The notes below the pieces were generated by a model. That model worked only from the letters and a program-made list of their open reading frames with translations, ran no database searches and had not been told where the DNA came from. DNA of 64,000 nt from assembly GCA_964036665.1 (NCBI GenBank), contig OZ038527.1, positions 21,164,221-21,228,220 of the forward strand, written 5' to 3'. Position numbers and translations under genes: made by a program. Shown in pieces: positions 22,274-34,014 of the stretch (position 1 is the first letter of the stretch; each line of letters starts with the position of its first letter). This DNA is from Gordius sp. MW1 (lineage: Eukaryota > Nematomorpha > Gordioida > Gordea > Gordiidae).

Positions 22274-23297
22274 TATTTATATCGTGTACCATTTTCATGT
22301 ATTATATGCGACTTCGTATTTTATTTATAATAAATATACTGCTATATTGCTTATTGATGTAATATTGTCTAATGTATTGAATAAAAAAAGTTTAATGCTG
22401 GGCCTAATTAAAGATAAATTAAAATTACATATGAATGTCAAATCATTGGTCAATTTAGGTTTTTTACCCTAATTTTAAAACACAAAATTTTTATAATTAC
22501 TTTTATTTAGGCATTAAAGAAATAAAAGCTAATATATCGTCGTGTAAAGGTATTAAATTGATTAAGTGTCATTCGTCCATTTAAAAAAAATTATATTTAT
22601 TTTGAAATTAATTTGTAGCAAGCAACCTATTTATTAGCTAAGATGACTATTTTAATTTAAAGTTGGGCTAACTAAATTTCCATTTGGTTTTGACATTGTG
22701 ATAGAGTTTTTAATTAAATATAATTATTAATATAGATATTAAATTGCTTAATATGTCAAACTTCCCAAACATGCATTTTCTAGTTGTAGCAATTAATTTG
22801 CAATTAAAATCATAATATTTCTTGATAGCTACTATAGGCCTTTTACCTTTTGGTACAGTATAAAAAACCAAACCAACAGAGAGATATATATAGAGATTGC
22901 TATAGCCGATTGACCAAGCGCGATTTAATTTTTAACTTAGTAAGGGAAAAATAATGTAATTTTCACATAAAAATCTATCCAGGAATTACTATTTGTCTAT
23001 AAAAATCAAAAAATCGGTATATGTAAAAAAAGTTAAAAAAAACCTAGTTTAACATTTTTTAGAGCAGTATCACAAAATCGCATTGAAATTGGGACTAAAA
23101 ATTTCGATTAAGACCCTTAAAATTCGAGTTAATATTATAAAACGGCTTAAAAATATTTTGGATAAAGTAACATCCCTAGGAATAGTGAAGTTTTTGTTTA
23201 AAATGAATCACAATTATACAGCGTCGATACAAAAATATACATATTTATACAGATATGCTTCGAGCTATAAGTAAATAGTGAGGTGATTTTTAAAGGA
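22274..23297. other. Convergent 3' gap between INTS9 and NOLC1
   Basis: About 1 kb of AT-rich DNA between the two stop codons, containing both 3' untranslated regions. A canonical AATAAA lies at 22329-22334, 56 nt after the INTS9 stop, and a second AATAAA is near 22380. I found no canonical signal for the minus-strand gene. No other coding exon is supported. Confidence 0.55.
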
Positions 23298-26291
23298 TCA
23301 ATCGTCCACGTCACTGAATTGAACCGAATTAACGTCCAGGGTAATGGCGCCCCCCGAGTAAGTTCCCCGTTTTTTCTTCGTTTTTTCGTGCTTAAAACTT
23401 TTTCCCTTCGTAAATTTGAGAACATCGTAAGCTTTTTCGCCCCAAGAATTTGTGGCTCCCCTCTAAAACGATACACAATCAATTAAAAATGATATATTGT
23501 AAATCTGAGTATTAACAAAAAGTCCTAGGTTTTTTAAAGAATTAATAAAACTAACAGGCAACAGAAAGAAAACGACACATAACATTAGGATGAGATTGAT
23601 ATAGTCCTAATTTTAAATACCATATTTATATGACAATTTACTTAAAACTATTACTTATTATGTAAATATGATTATTATTTTACCATGGCCTCGAAGGAGT
23701 TATTTTTTAATTTAGGGTCAATCTTAATATCGCCGTACACGTCGACTCTTCTAAACGGTTTCGACATTCGCACTCCCTAAAACAAAATACATGGTATGCA
23801 AAATTTCCAAAAGTGAAGTATCAATAGGCTATTGGTTTATTTTAAACGGTAAAAAGTTAAAATTAATTGCTTTGTTATTTATATAAGTGAATAAGGTTCA
23901 TAACAGAGTTGATCAAAATCAAATTATAATATTCAATAACATTAAATGATTTAAAAACAAATTGTGACAAGTAAAAACTGTCTAAAAATTTATTAACTAT
24001 TAAATATCAATATAGAGGTAAAAGTCTCAAAGGTAAATTTTATGCGGATTTATTTATGAAGTCATTATTAAACATTGCTTTATTAAAAATATCTATTAAA
24101 TGAAGCAAATATCGACTTTAAAATATCAAGTATTCTAATTAGGGTAGAGGAAAATTAAAAGGACTTTGTGGGCTGAATAACACTGTCCTTGTGCAAAACA
24201 AGTCATTACATTATACAAATTTAAATGACTATTGTCAAGTTCTAAACCATCTGATGCATATACTTAAAGAAACTAGCATCATTGATCTTTATCAATGGGT
24301 GTAATAAAATTTTCATTCATTACTCCATAATCCTAATTACCACGCATGCACAACTGCAATGGTCAAAATGGCCGTTACCATGTATTGATAATAATATATT
24401 CATAAGATGTAAACAATTAGCCATATAAAGCATTGTTATGTATATATACAGTTTGCACCTAATATTAATAACGTGAGAGAGCAAAAATTAAAAAATATAT
24501 AAGTTGAAATACAAAATAATTGAAATTTTCTGATTTTTGATAAATAAACATTCTTTTACTAAAAAAATTAGATAAATATATAAAATTAGTTTGTAAATAA
24601 AGTACAAGATACCTGCAATTCAGGACTCTCTGACTCAAAGTTATCACCAAAACTGTTGGAATGCACATTACTTGAACTGCTAAATCCATTGTGCGTAGAA
24701 AAATCATTTGTGACTGGGTGCTTTAAAAGGTCACGTGTTGGAGCAGGTTCAGCTTCTAATTTTTTCTTTTTCTTGGCAGGCTCACTATTTCGAATCTCAT
24801 TCTTGTTGCTATTGTCCTTTGCCTTCCCCCTTTTCTTTTCCTTAGATTTAAGAGGCGAAAAAACTTCCATAACCCCACCATCGGGTTGAACCTTGTTTGG
24901 TGAATTATCGATCTGCAAAATCTCAATGGTGCCTTGTTTTTTGTCATTCACATCTTGTATATTTTGGCTATTGTCTAAAAGAGCCTTAATTTTATCTTTT
25001 TTAGCCTTTTTCTTTTTGGGTACCTTTTCTACATCTTTAGTTATTATTTCTTTATTATTTGCAATATCATTCTTTGTAGGTAAAGTTTCTTGATTATCAT
25101 CAGCCAATGGAGCTGTTTTTGTTTCTTTTAAAAAAGATTTATTCAATCCCTTTTGCATATTTTCTTTAATGATTGCTAGGGATGATATATCTTTTTCCTT
25201 TGTGACTTGAGCTTTTTTAGTTGGAGATTTAATGTTGGCTGATATTGGTTGTGATTCTATATAAACCCTACTCAGGACGCTATCAATAACACTATCATAT
25301 TTGTGAAATCTTTCTGCCTCATCAGCGTCAGCAACTTTAGTCAATGTATTTTCATGCAAAACTGGCCTGGGAATGAACCCATTAAATTGGGCAGGCGCCT
25401 TATTTATTATTTCTATAAAAAAAATATTAAGTAATTAAATTAAAAATTACTTTCAGCATTAGATTGGACTAGTTTGGTTTCTTTGTTTTTTGATTTTAAG
25501 GTGTCTAGGTCATTATAATATTATCAAAATGTTTCTAAATACTTTCTGTGCCAGATTCATCAGGTTTAGATGTTTTATTTATAATTAGTGTGGCATCTAA
25601 AATATAAATGTTTTATTTTAAAAATATCAATTTACCATCTGGAATAGATTTGACTGGTTTTGAATCTTTCTTTTTTGAAGGTTGTGGGACATCTTAAAAA
25701 AATATTTTTTTAATTAATTGTATAAAATTACTATCTAAAATGACTTGGATTTGTCTGGTAATAACCTTTTTTTCTGGAAGGTCTAGATTTGCCTGAGTGC
25801 TTTTATCATCCTTCATACACTTTAATCTAACACAATATTCAAAAAAATTTACATCAAAAAAGTATGCCATATAATAAACCAATTAAAAAGTTAATGAACT
25901 CAAAATAATTATCAATGTAAACCAAACTCCCGTAAGATTATATAATTTGAATTAAGCCTCTAAATATAGGGGAAAAAATGTTTAAAATCAAGCACATTTT
26001 AAATATTGATTAGAGATAAAGTTACAAATGTTACTTTTAATATAACAATCAAAATTTTATAATTATATATTTAATAAATATATATATTTAAAAAATAAGA
26101 TTAAATACCTTTTCCAGTCAATATATATATTCTCCAAAGTTGTTTCTGGAGTATCATCAGAACTCTAATACATTTATCATATATATAGAAACAAGGCTTA
26201 CTAATTTTAAGCTTTTAGAAAATTCCTGAGCTGCTGTAGGACAATGATACTTAAGGAAAAAATACACCAATTTTTTTAACCTTTTTCCCAT
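23298..26291 (-). CDS. NOLC1: Nucleolar phosphoprotein Nopp140 / NOLC1 homologue (nine exons)
   Basis: Nopp140 is a nucleolar/Cajal-body chaperone of H/ACA and C/D snoRNPs (family knowledge). Minus-strand exons: 26291-26202, 26164-26109, 25826-25732, 25692-25636, 25596-25543, 25504-25451, 25412-24613, 23776-23684, 23462-23298; GT-AG throughout with matching phases, 487 aa. Seen: the first exon encodes a LisH-type helix pair (LVYFFLKYHCPTAAQEF), then LENIYIDWKR, which fits the family's conserved segment after LisH. The middle is Lys-rich and disordered (KVPKKKKAKKDK, EPAKKKKKLE) with SxSPxL-type phosphosite candidates. The C-terminus (residues about 407-487) is a clear SRP40/Nopp140 domain: PFRRV, NNSF, WGEKAYDVLKFTKGKSF, then HEKTKKKRGTYSGG. 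The acidic Ser tracts are much shorter than in vertebrates. Start chosen as the ATG just upstream of LisH. Confidence 0.93.
25413..25731 (-). other. NOLC1: Ladder of micro-introns (38-39 nt) in NOLC1
   Basis: Introns at 25693-25731 (39 nt), 25597-25635 (39), 25505-25542 (38) and 25413-25450 (38) separate exons of 57, 54 and 54 nt. All four introns are phase 1, so each small exon is symmetric. Intron 1 of the gene (26165-26201) is 37 nt. Confidence 0.85.
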
Positions 26292-26560
26292 GCTTAAAAT
26301 GAAGGAGACGCACTTTTCGTCAAAAATTGCACAATGTCGAATCTTGAAATTATTGGGGATGAGCTTAATACATCGGTTCTTCTTATTTATCTACCATTAT
26401 GCTATTTAAACTGTTTTTATTAAGTTGGATGTGCACCATCATTCTATAGAGCACATGTAATTTGTTCAAACATTTTAGTGATTTTACATTTATATTTGGT
26501 CTTTAATTGATGTTCAACAATTATTATATATAATTTAATTTGGATCAAGCATAAGTTAGC

Positions 26561-26852
26561 ATGGGCGTACGCAGGGGGGGGCTGCCCCCCCCCTAATTAA
26601 AAAAAAATTTCAATACAAAAATTCTAACAAATTAAAAAAAAAAATATGTTTTGCCCCCCCCCTAATTAGCGGGGGGGGGCAAGGGGTCTGGCTGCCCACA
26701 CTGATTAATTTAGGGCAGGTGCTTTTTTTTGCTCTCAAAAAAATTTTTGGATAGTGGAGACCTTTTTTTTTTTCTTTTAGGAAAATTTTTAGATAGTGGA
26801 GACCTTTTTTTTAATCTGCCCCCTCCTAATTCAAAACCTGCGTACGCCCATG
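26561..26852. mobile_element. hAT-type MITE, CATGGGCGTACGCAGG variant
   Basis: A 292-bp element just upstream of NOLC1. The ends are CATGGGCGTACGCAGG / CCTGCGTACGCCCATG, with the duplication TAAGTTAG at 26553-26560 and 26853-26860. Long G and C runs lie inside both ends. The interior matches the element at 10427 in inverse orientation (GATAGTGGAGACC motif, repeated). Confidence 0.88.
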
Positions 26853-28560
26853 TAAGTTAGAGCTAAAAAATTAGGTTATTACATACTTATGCCTATTTTT
26901 AGATTAGGTGTTTTTCTTAGAAAATTAACGCTTAATAGACTTTAATAAACAGGCTTAAGGTAATAAGTGAATTTTAAATATAATTTTAAGCTAGGTAATA
27001 CACCTAGTATGAGAAAATTTACATAACTTTTAACACTTGAGTATCATATTTACAGCTTACATTTATACATTTTTTCCTTTTGAATAGTAACCTTAAATGG
27101 CAATATATTGCCAATGCACTAACAATCGCTGATTGTAATTTCATTTATGAAAAATATGATAGGAATCAATAGACGCAAGGTGTCGAGTATGTTTTTGAAT
27201 AATCCTGTTTCCCATTCCTAAAAAGTTTCCATTTATAGATCTAATTAAAATTAACCATAAATATAATATAACACCTTAGCAAAAGATATATAATGTATAT
27301 CAATTTAAAGCTAATTGACTTTTACTGCCTAGAAGCTTAACAGTGGCAGAAAATAACTGCAGTTCAACTTTGTGGATACAGTTTTGTGAATCAATCTGTT
27401 ATGATAACTAACAAGCAGAATAGATATTTTATTGAAAATTATACATATTTTAAAATAATTTGTGTCCGCATTGATAATTTAGTTAATTTAATATTTGAGG
27501 ACTCAAAAGACAATGTTATGAATGTGTTTTTATATTAATTGCCATGCAATTATGGGCTCGTATTATGCCATGGGCCTAGTCAGGGGGGCACGAAGGGGCG
27601 GCGGCCACCTCTAAATCCAAAAATTTGTTAAAATTTAGGCTAAATTTTCAAATAATGTTGGGTTGCCCTGTCCGTCCTCCGTCCAACTTGTGTTTATAAT
27701 TGCTAAGAAAATGAAGGCTCGTAAGAGATTTTTTTGCTTTCGCGTAAAAACTAGCTAATGACCGCTGGATGGCTTAATTTTCCCATCATCGCCCGAGCTC
27801 AAATTCTATTTTCATATTCATATTTATTATTTTATATAAAAAATAAATTTCTTTTGGCAACTTGTCTTGTTTGTTGCTTTATAAAAGGATATTGCAAACC
27901 TGAATAAATAAATCCCCACAAATTTGATGACCGTTGCCTACTTCTGATTGGACCTTGAAAGCCAAAATTCTTTTTTATTTATTTTTTCTGCTTATTTTTG
28001 TAAATCTTAAATTATTAAACTCACCTCACATTTGATTTGCTTGATTCCTCCCCGAGGTTAAACTATCCTTTTTTGGAATTGTCTAATTTGTTGGTGTGGG
28101 TGGCTAACATTTAGGCCAAAAATAAATATTTTTATCTGACCCCTGCATATAGTTTGACCATTAAGCACAGTATAAATCCTCCCCTTCGTAGGCATTCCAA
28201 AACATTTAAACAATCTTTGTGTTTTTAAAACGCTATTTAATTTTTAATGGTTAATCCAATCCTAGTGCATTTAGTAATGGAGATAATAATGAACGTTCTT
28301 GAAGCATTGATAGTTTTCCAAAATTTAGTGAACTTTTTTTTTTGATTTTGTGTATCACCACCATCCACGCCTCTGTCGAGCCCCATCAGCCTTGGTAAAT
28401 TAATATTCAGTGAAAAGCGCTTTAGTTTATTATATGACAAATCATATTAATTTATCATATAATGCCTTGTAAATCAAAAATAATAATGAGTTTTATATTA
28501 AATGTTGTTTTTTAATCGAAAAAATTAACTGATTAACCTTAAATGTAACTAGCTTTCCAG
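26853..28560. other. Intergenic DNA with a degraded MITE end
   Basis: AT-rich, no gene recognised. CATGGGCCTAGTCAGG with a following G-run starts at 27569, a single decayed end of the CATGGGCGTAGCCAGG family. The Lys/Ile-rich open frame near 28237-28440 has no recognisable homology. Confidence 0.5.
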
Positions 28561-28564
28561 GTGT

Positions 28565-28635
28565 TTCGATATCGTCTCGTCTCGGCCTAGGAAAATCTAG
28601 ATCTCGTCTCAACGAAAATATCTAAGATTCTCCCC
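28565..28635. repeat. Fragment of the GAGACGAGA element
   Basis: CGTCTCGTCTCGG-like motifs matching the subterminal arrays of the element at 11457-12546. No partner end was found. Confidence 0.45.
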
Positions 28636-29138
28636 TTTTTGTTTATTTAAAGAAAAATGAAATAAATAAAAAGGGCCAACAATTTATGTATTCAAAAACT
28701 TTATAAACATGTTATTTACATATAGCTGGGCTGGGGCCCTTAGTTAACATTGACCAATATAAGTAATGCATTTAGATAAATAAGACAGTATTTTTATCCT
28801 CTATAATCGTCATCTTTTCATTTCTTAAGAAATTATTGAATGTAAGATACCGTTGTAAAACCAATAGTTATGGATGAGCACTTTTTATCACTATTCAAAG
28901 TTGCACACATCAAGAAATAGTATATATGTGGTCGGTATCATTCTAAGCGAATCGTTAAAGGACAAAGTTGGTGGGAGTCAAGCGTTGTTTTGATAGGTTA
29001 ATGTGGATGAAGTTGCAGATCAAGGGACCCTAACCGTTATGTACGCCTATGCTCCCCAAATTGTGTTCATGGAATCAGTGAAAGACATATTTATCGATTC
29101 ATTGTAAAAGGAAATACAAGGAATAGGACAGGAAGAAA

Positions 29139-29640
29139 GGCTAATTACACTGGACAACAATTAATGCTCTTGTTAAATTAACAAGGAGCGGTTAACATAT
29201 TTTGATAGAGTTGTTTGTGGTGAACACGAATATATTTTTTGTTTTTTCCATATACGTCATGTTTTATAAATTATTGAGTTCAAAGTTGCGAAAATAATCG
29301 TTTTTGCCCTTTTTTGGAGGTCTATACCGAGAAAACAAATCGAAAAAAAATTTGAAAAAATATTTCTCGGTGTCAATACAAATTTAATAGGAATTCACAC
29401 AAAAACAATTTTTTACCTATATTAATTAGTTTTTAATCTATCTTAAAATTTGACTTACTCCCTATACTTAATATCACAAAATCGCCCCACACTTAGGGTC
29501 TACCTCCCTTCCCTATACCATTGGTTTATATGCTAATATAGGCATGTCACCACTACAGTACTACTACTACATTTTTTTCACCCTCTTATTAATCAATCTG
29601 CCCTGCCCTCACCCTTTTTCATATATCTCTCTTAAAATTT
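29139..29640. repeat. Single arm related to the 14.6-15.5 kb foldback element
   Basis: The blocks GATAGAGTTGTTTGTGGTGA, ACACGAATAT, the TATACGTCATGTTT segment and GTTGCGAAAATAATCG parallel the outer arm of 14571-15549. The matching opposite arm was not found, so this is a decayed or half copy. Confidence 0.5.
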
Positions 29641-30159
29641 CTTGGTACAATTTTTTTTATCAATTGCTATGTAATTTATGGTATAGGATAAGCTTAGAAA
29701 TTTAAATTAAAAAATGAAGGGGGTAAAGAAGTAAATTATTTAAACATTTGATTGTTAAAATTTAATTAAAAACATTAAATTTTGAAATTCATTAAATTAG
29801 TGTATGAAATTTCATAAAAATGTTACCTAACCAATTATTTTAGTCTTGATGTATTTTTTATTAAAAAAATTTGTGTAACTTCTTTTCGAGAATAATAGGT
29901 ACTTTCCACCTTAAAAAGGTAGAAAATTTTAATTTAATCTACTTTTTTGTTTTGTTTTCTGCCAAATTTTTTATATTTATGTTATTAATTGGTCTTCGAT
30001 TATTTAAGAACAAAGTTATTAATCAAAGCAATATTAAACTGGGATTAGGGTGAGGGTAGATGAGAGGTTGAAAGAAGTGCGGTAGTAGTAAATAGCCCGT
30101 TGCACGTTTATCGCTTATTGCCCTTTTCCTTTATACCTCGCTTTTCACTTTCACAATTT

Positions 30160-32340
30160 TTCCGTTTTCAGGCCACACCCTTTATAGGTTTAGCTCAATG
30201 TTTGAAACCAGATGACAAAGTAAAACGAGGCCAGGTCAAAAATATACACCGCTCACCCTGGGCGACTCGTGCCCGGCAGATCCAAGCCCTGTTAGACCAG
30301 GGTTTCCCGGTGCGGGTTCAGATCTAATAGCGCAGTAAGCAGAGCTACAAAAGGAACAAGCACGAGAGAATCTACGACATTTGGAAGCAATGAGAGAAAT
30401 GCTCCAAACCGTCACTGTTCATTGTCGAAAATCTAGCTAAACCCTAAGGGACTGCAGGACCTTCAGGACTGTAAACGGTACAAATACCGTCAACAGTGCA
30501 AATTGTACCAGCACCAGAGCCCCCTAAAACCCCTATCTTTATGTGCGAAGAAATTAAAAAACACACGCAGGGCCTAGAAGCCTTACTCAAAGATAATGAT
30601 TAAAGAGTCCATAAAAGAGACAGACACGAAGCTAATTACGCTATTTTAATGTCCCAAGGTCTCCTCACATCACCATTCGAGGTGCTAATCGCACATGACA
30701 AACAGTTAAAAATGTTATGCTTAGACATTAAATATAATTGGGCCACAGCAGCCAAGCATGAACAAACATGGTTAACAGATATGGGCTTCAAACACGTAGA
30801 AATAATGGCACCATGGTCCCCCAAGAAGCAATCGTTTTTTAATGGAGCTGGCAGGGGCAGAAAAGCCGAGCCGAAACGTCCAGAAGAACGCGGCCCCTTT
30901 CCCGCGTTAGAAAACTAATACGTAACACCATCGATTGGTGGATGTCCGGGCCGTAGGGCGAACCGACTCTCAACGGGGATATTAATTGTGGTTCGTAGGG
31001 GGTGGCAACAAATTAAAAAGGAGACTCGCCGCCACATTCTTTCCCCTGCGCAACCAACCGACTTCGACGATACTCCCGCGCAACCACCGCCACTCCCTCC
31101 TCGGGAATATCTAAAACCAACTCCCAATGTTGAAACTCGCATAAACCCAAACGACGAATCCCTCGGCGAGGACACAGGGTCGGAAATCATCCCAACCCTT
31201 GTGGATGACCATAGAGCCATCTTTAAATGGGGAAAATAACGCGTAACCAACAAACTAACAGCATAATTGGACATAAAAACTGCCGGCGAAAGTCACACCC
31301 ATTTGTGTCCGCCTTCATTCTTTGTGGCCTTCGAGGGTTTCAAGCCCCCCTTAGATCTTCCTAAAATATGCCAAAATGACGGCTTATAAAAGCCTGACAA
31401 ACGCCATAAGATGTCAAAGGGTAGCCCAAACTACTTCACCGTAATGAAGGAGGCCCACATTATAGAAGAAACACAATCGTTGGCCATCACATCAGCAACG
31501 TTCTTCATTGCGAAACCAAATGGCGATGCATGGGTAAAGTGACCTCTCTGAGGCATCAAAAAAACTTCAAACCCTTGCCCGTTAGGCTAGCAACAATCCC
31601 CCTCACGGCCAGAATGCTAGCAAAAGCCAACTACGCGGCCAAAATTGGCTTAGAAGAAGCCTTCTTCAGCATCCCCTTACACAAGAATGCCAAGAAATAC
31701 TGTGGCTTCAAATGGCAAAACAAACTATAACACTATAATCTATAATGTTCTCCCAATGGGAGCGTCCATTTCACCATTACAAACAATAGTTGCAGATCTA
31801 GTGAAAAAGTCAGTCACCAAAGCAACTATAATGTGTACTTAGACGACATACTAATCATCTCAGAGCATGAAGATAACATAATAACAGACCTAGTTGGCAG
31901 AAATGGCTAGCACCTGGAGCCTCACAATTAACACATCCAAGTCATCAATTATGCCAGAAACGAACTTAGAATACCTTGGGCTCATACGAGACTTCCGTAC
32001 CCATTCAATACGCTGCTCGCCTGAAACGCAAAGAAGGCTAACCTACGCGGCAGACATCCTTTTTCAATTTTTTTCTGCGGGTACTTCCCCGCAAGGCTAC
32101 GTTCTCCTCGAGGCACTAGGAGTACTCAACTCCTTCTACAATCTGACGGGCATACCTAAGTTATTCTCCACGTTCTATTCCCTAACCAAGCCAGGGGACA
32201 ACCCATAACAGACCGGCAACACAAGAAAGCCAAAAGGAAAGGATGCCTAGCCATACTCAAACAAATAGTACCGCTATAGGAACACGACACCGTTTTCTAC
32301 GCCGATGCGTCAGACTCTCATTATTATTAAATCTGAGAGA
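30160..32340 (+). pseudogene. Decayed DIRS-like retrotransposon (gag-like, RT, start of RNase H)
   Basis: Plus-strand coding blocks broken by stops. Gag-like pieces are at 30172-30327 and 30649-30918, ending in a Gly/Arg/Lys-rich GAGRGRKAEPKRP segment. The reverse transcriptase region includes AAKIGLEEAFFSIPLH (31640-31690), the catalytic YLDD at 31836-31847 followed by ILIIS, and LEYLGLIRDF. After RT comes FYADASDS near 32290, which resembles the first RNase H motif. The order and motif wording fit DIRS/Ngaro-like elements. No tyrosine recombinase was recognised, so the family call is moderate. Confidence 0.6.
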
Positions 32341-32499
32341 AGGATTAATCCATTCTCCCTGATCCCCTGGCTACGAAATTGTTCCACTAGGGGCTTTTAT
32401 TAACACGTTTTCTAACACTATCTAATAACAAAAGGTATATGGAAAGCGAATTTTGAGAGTGAAAAGAGAGGTATAAAATAAGAGGGCAATAAGCGGTAA

Positions 32500-32880
32500 G
32501 GATTTCTAATCCTGTTTTCCTCTTCAGGCCTTGAAATTTCGGTTTCCCAAAATCCGAGATCGATCTCTTCTTCGATGGTGTCTAGGTCCGGTATTTTAAT
32601 TTCTTGGGGTGCTAAGCTGGTTTGTTGTGGGTACTGCGTATCGTTCGAGGGGAGCCATATTCGGGACGGTTCATCGGCCGGGTTGTTATTCGTGGATACC
32701 CATTTTAGGTTGAAGTGGAGCTGGAGGCGTGGTAAATGGGACAGATCGTAACTTGTTTTTGGCGTATTTTAAGAAGATCTAAGGGGGGCTTGAAACCCTC
32801 GAAGGCTACTTTAAGGGTGAAGGCTAACATAAATGGGTGTGGCTTTAGCCGGCTAGTTTTTAGGTCCAACTTTCCTTTTG
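32500..32880 (-). pseudogene. Inverted fragment of the DIRS-like element
   Basis: Read on the minus strand, about 32752-32510 encodes HFNLKWVSTNNNPADEPSR, a typical tail after RNase H. 32880-32761 is an inverse copy of 31290-31375 (the GGGTTTCAAGCCCCCCTTAG block). A rearranged second copy lies head-on to the first. Confidence 0.6.
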
Positions 32881-32992
32881 ATGTTGAAACTCGCATAAAC
32901 CCCAACGACGAATCCCTCGGCGAGGACGCAGGGTCGGAAATCTTCCCAACCCTTGAGGATGACCATAGAGCCATCTTCAAATAAGAAAAAGC
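32880..32992 (+). repeat. Direct repeat of the DIRS-like segment at 31125-31240
   Basis: Both copies share the frame encoding VETRINPNDESLGED, then GSEI, then DDHRAIFK, with about six base differences in 110 bp. This shows two partial copies of one element in the region. Confidence 0.65.
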
Positions 32993-32999
32993 GTCCTGT

Positions 33000-33910
33000 T
33001 CCCGTCTACGGGCAAGTCTCTAGTCTTCGGAGGTATCGGTTGGGATTATGCGGGAAACAGTTAGCGATATCGCCATTGTCTCGCGGCGTCCTGTTCCCGT
33101 CTACACTAGTCAAGATTTTCGGAGGTATCGTTTGGGATTATGCGGGAAACAGCTTTACGTGAGCGATATAGCCGTTTTCTGGCGGCGTCCTGTTCCCGTC
33201 TACGGGCAAGTCTCTCTTCAAGACTTTCGGAGGTATCGTTTGGGATTATGTGGGAAACAGCTTTACGTGAGCGATATCGCCGTTGTCTCGCGGCATCCTG
33301 TTCCCGTCTTCGGGCAAGTCTCTCGTCAAGATTTTCGGAGGTATCGTTTGGGATTATGCGGAAAACAGCTTTACGTGAGCGATATAGCCGTTTTCTCGCG
33401 GCGTCCTGTTCCCGTCTACGGGCAAGTCTCTCTTCAAGATTTTCGGAGGTATCGTTTGGGATTATGCGGGAAACAGCTTTACGTGAGCGATATCGCCGTT
33501 GTCGCGCGGCGTCCTGTTCCCGTCTTCGGGCAAGTCTCTCGTCAAGATTTTCGGAGGTATCGTTTGGGATTATGCGGGAAACAGCTTTACGTGAGCGATA
33601 TAGCCGTTTTCTCGCGGCGTCCTGTTCCCGTCTACGGGCAAGTCTCTCGTCAAGGGCAAGTCTCTCGTTAGGATTTTCGGAGGTATCGGTTGGAATTATG
33701 CGGGAAACAGCTTTAAGTGAGCGATATCGCCGTTGTCTTGCGGCATTCTGTTCCCGTCTACGGGGAAGTCTCTCGTCAAGATTTTCGGAGGTATCGTTTG
33801 GGATTATGTGGAAAACAGCTTTACGTGAGCGATATCGCCGTTGTCTTGCGGCGTCCTGTTCGCGTCTATGAGCAAGTTTCTCGTCAAGATTTTCAGCTGT
33901 ATTGGTTAAG
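33000..33910. repeat. 108-bp coding minisatellite, about eight units
   Basis: The anchor CGGAGGTATCG starts at 33120, 33228, 33336, 33444, 33552, 33678 and 33786, with a variant at 33894 and an earlier one near 33028. Spacing is 108 bp, except one 126-bp step caused by an 18-bp internal duplication near 33650. Because 108 and 18 are multiples of three, several frames stay open on both strands. Confidence 0.9.
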
Positions 33911-34014
33911 ATTCTGCGGGAAACAGCTCCCGGATCCATTGCGTCCATTTCCACCGACGATAAGAACGTTTGGGCTTTACAATAAAATTTTTTAATTGTT
34001 ATGATAAACACCAA
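33106..34014 (-). CDS. Repeat protein with 36-residue Arg-rich helical units (hypothetical)
   Basis: 302 aa. After about 30 non-repeated residues comes a short Met-Asp-Ala-Met lead, then about eight copies of a 36-residue unit. Its core is ERLARRREQDAARQRRYRSRK, followed by AVSRIIPNDTSENLD. The core is strongly basic with heptad-like spacing and resembles the Arg-rich helical repeats of STPR-type DNA-binding domains and of basic N-terminal regions in some mobile-element proteins. The frame ends at a TAG at 33104-33106, inside an array that continues a little further, so it may be truncated. It follows DIRS-like debris. I favour this frame over the plus-strand ones for its coherent helix-forming composition, but expression is unknown. 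Confidence 0.45.
   Translation of the reverse strand: MVFIITIKKFYCKAQTFLSSVEMDAMDPGAVSRRILTNTAENLDEKLAHRREQDAARQRRYRSRKAVFHIIPNDTSENLDERLPRRREQNAARQRRYRSLKAVSRIIPTDTSENPNERLALDERLARRREQDAARKRLYRSRKAVSRIIPNDTSENLDERLARRREQDAARQRRYRSRKAVSRIIPNDTSENLEERLARRREQDAARKRLYRSRKAVFRIIPNDTSENLDERLARRREQDAARQRRYRSRKAVSHIIPNDTSESLEERLARRREQDAARKRLYRSRKAVSRIIPNDTSENLD

Noticed and set aside
22284..22472. 62-codon frame after INTS9
   Set aside because: It lies in the AT-rich 3' region, spans the likely polyadenylation signal and has no homology.
30915..31274. 119-codon minus-strand frame
   Set aside because: Antisense shadow of the DIRS-like coding debris, with no recognisable homology.
33048..33871. Plus-strand open frames across the 108-bp array
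   Set aside because: They exist because the period is a multiple of three. Their composition is less coherent than the minus-strand Arg-rich helix.
33000..33910. CRISPR-like array
   Set aside because: The units are contiguous 108-bp copies without unique spacers, in a eukaryotic sequence.
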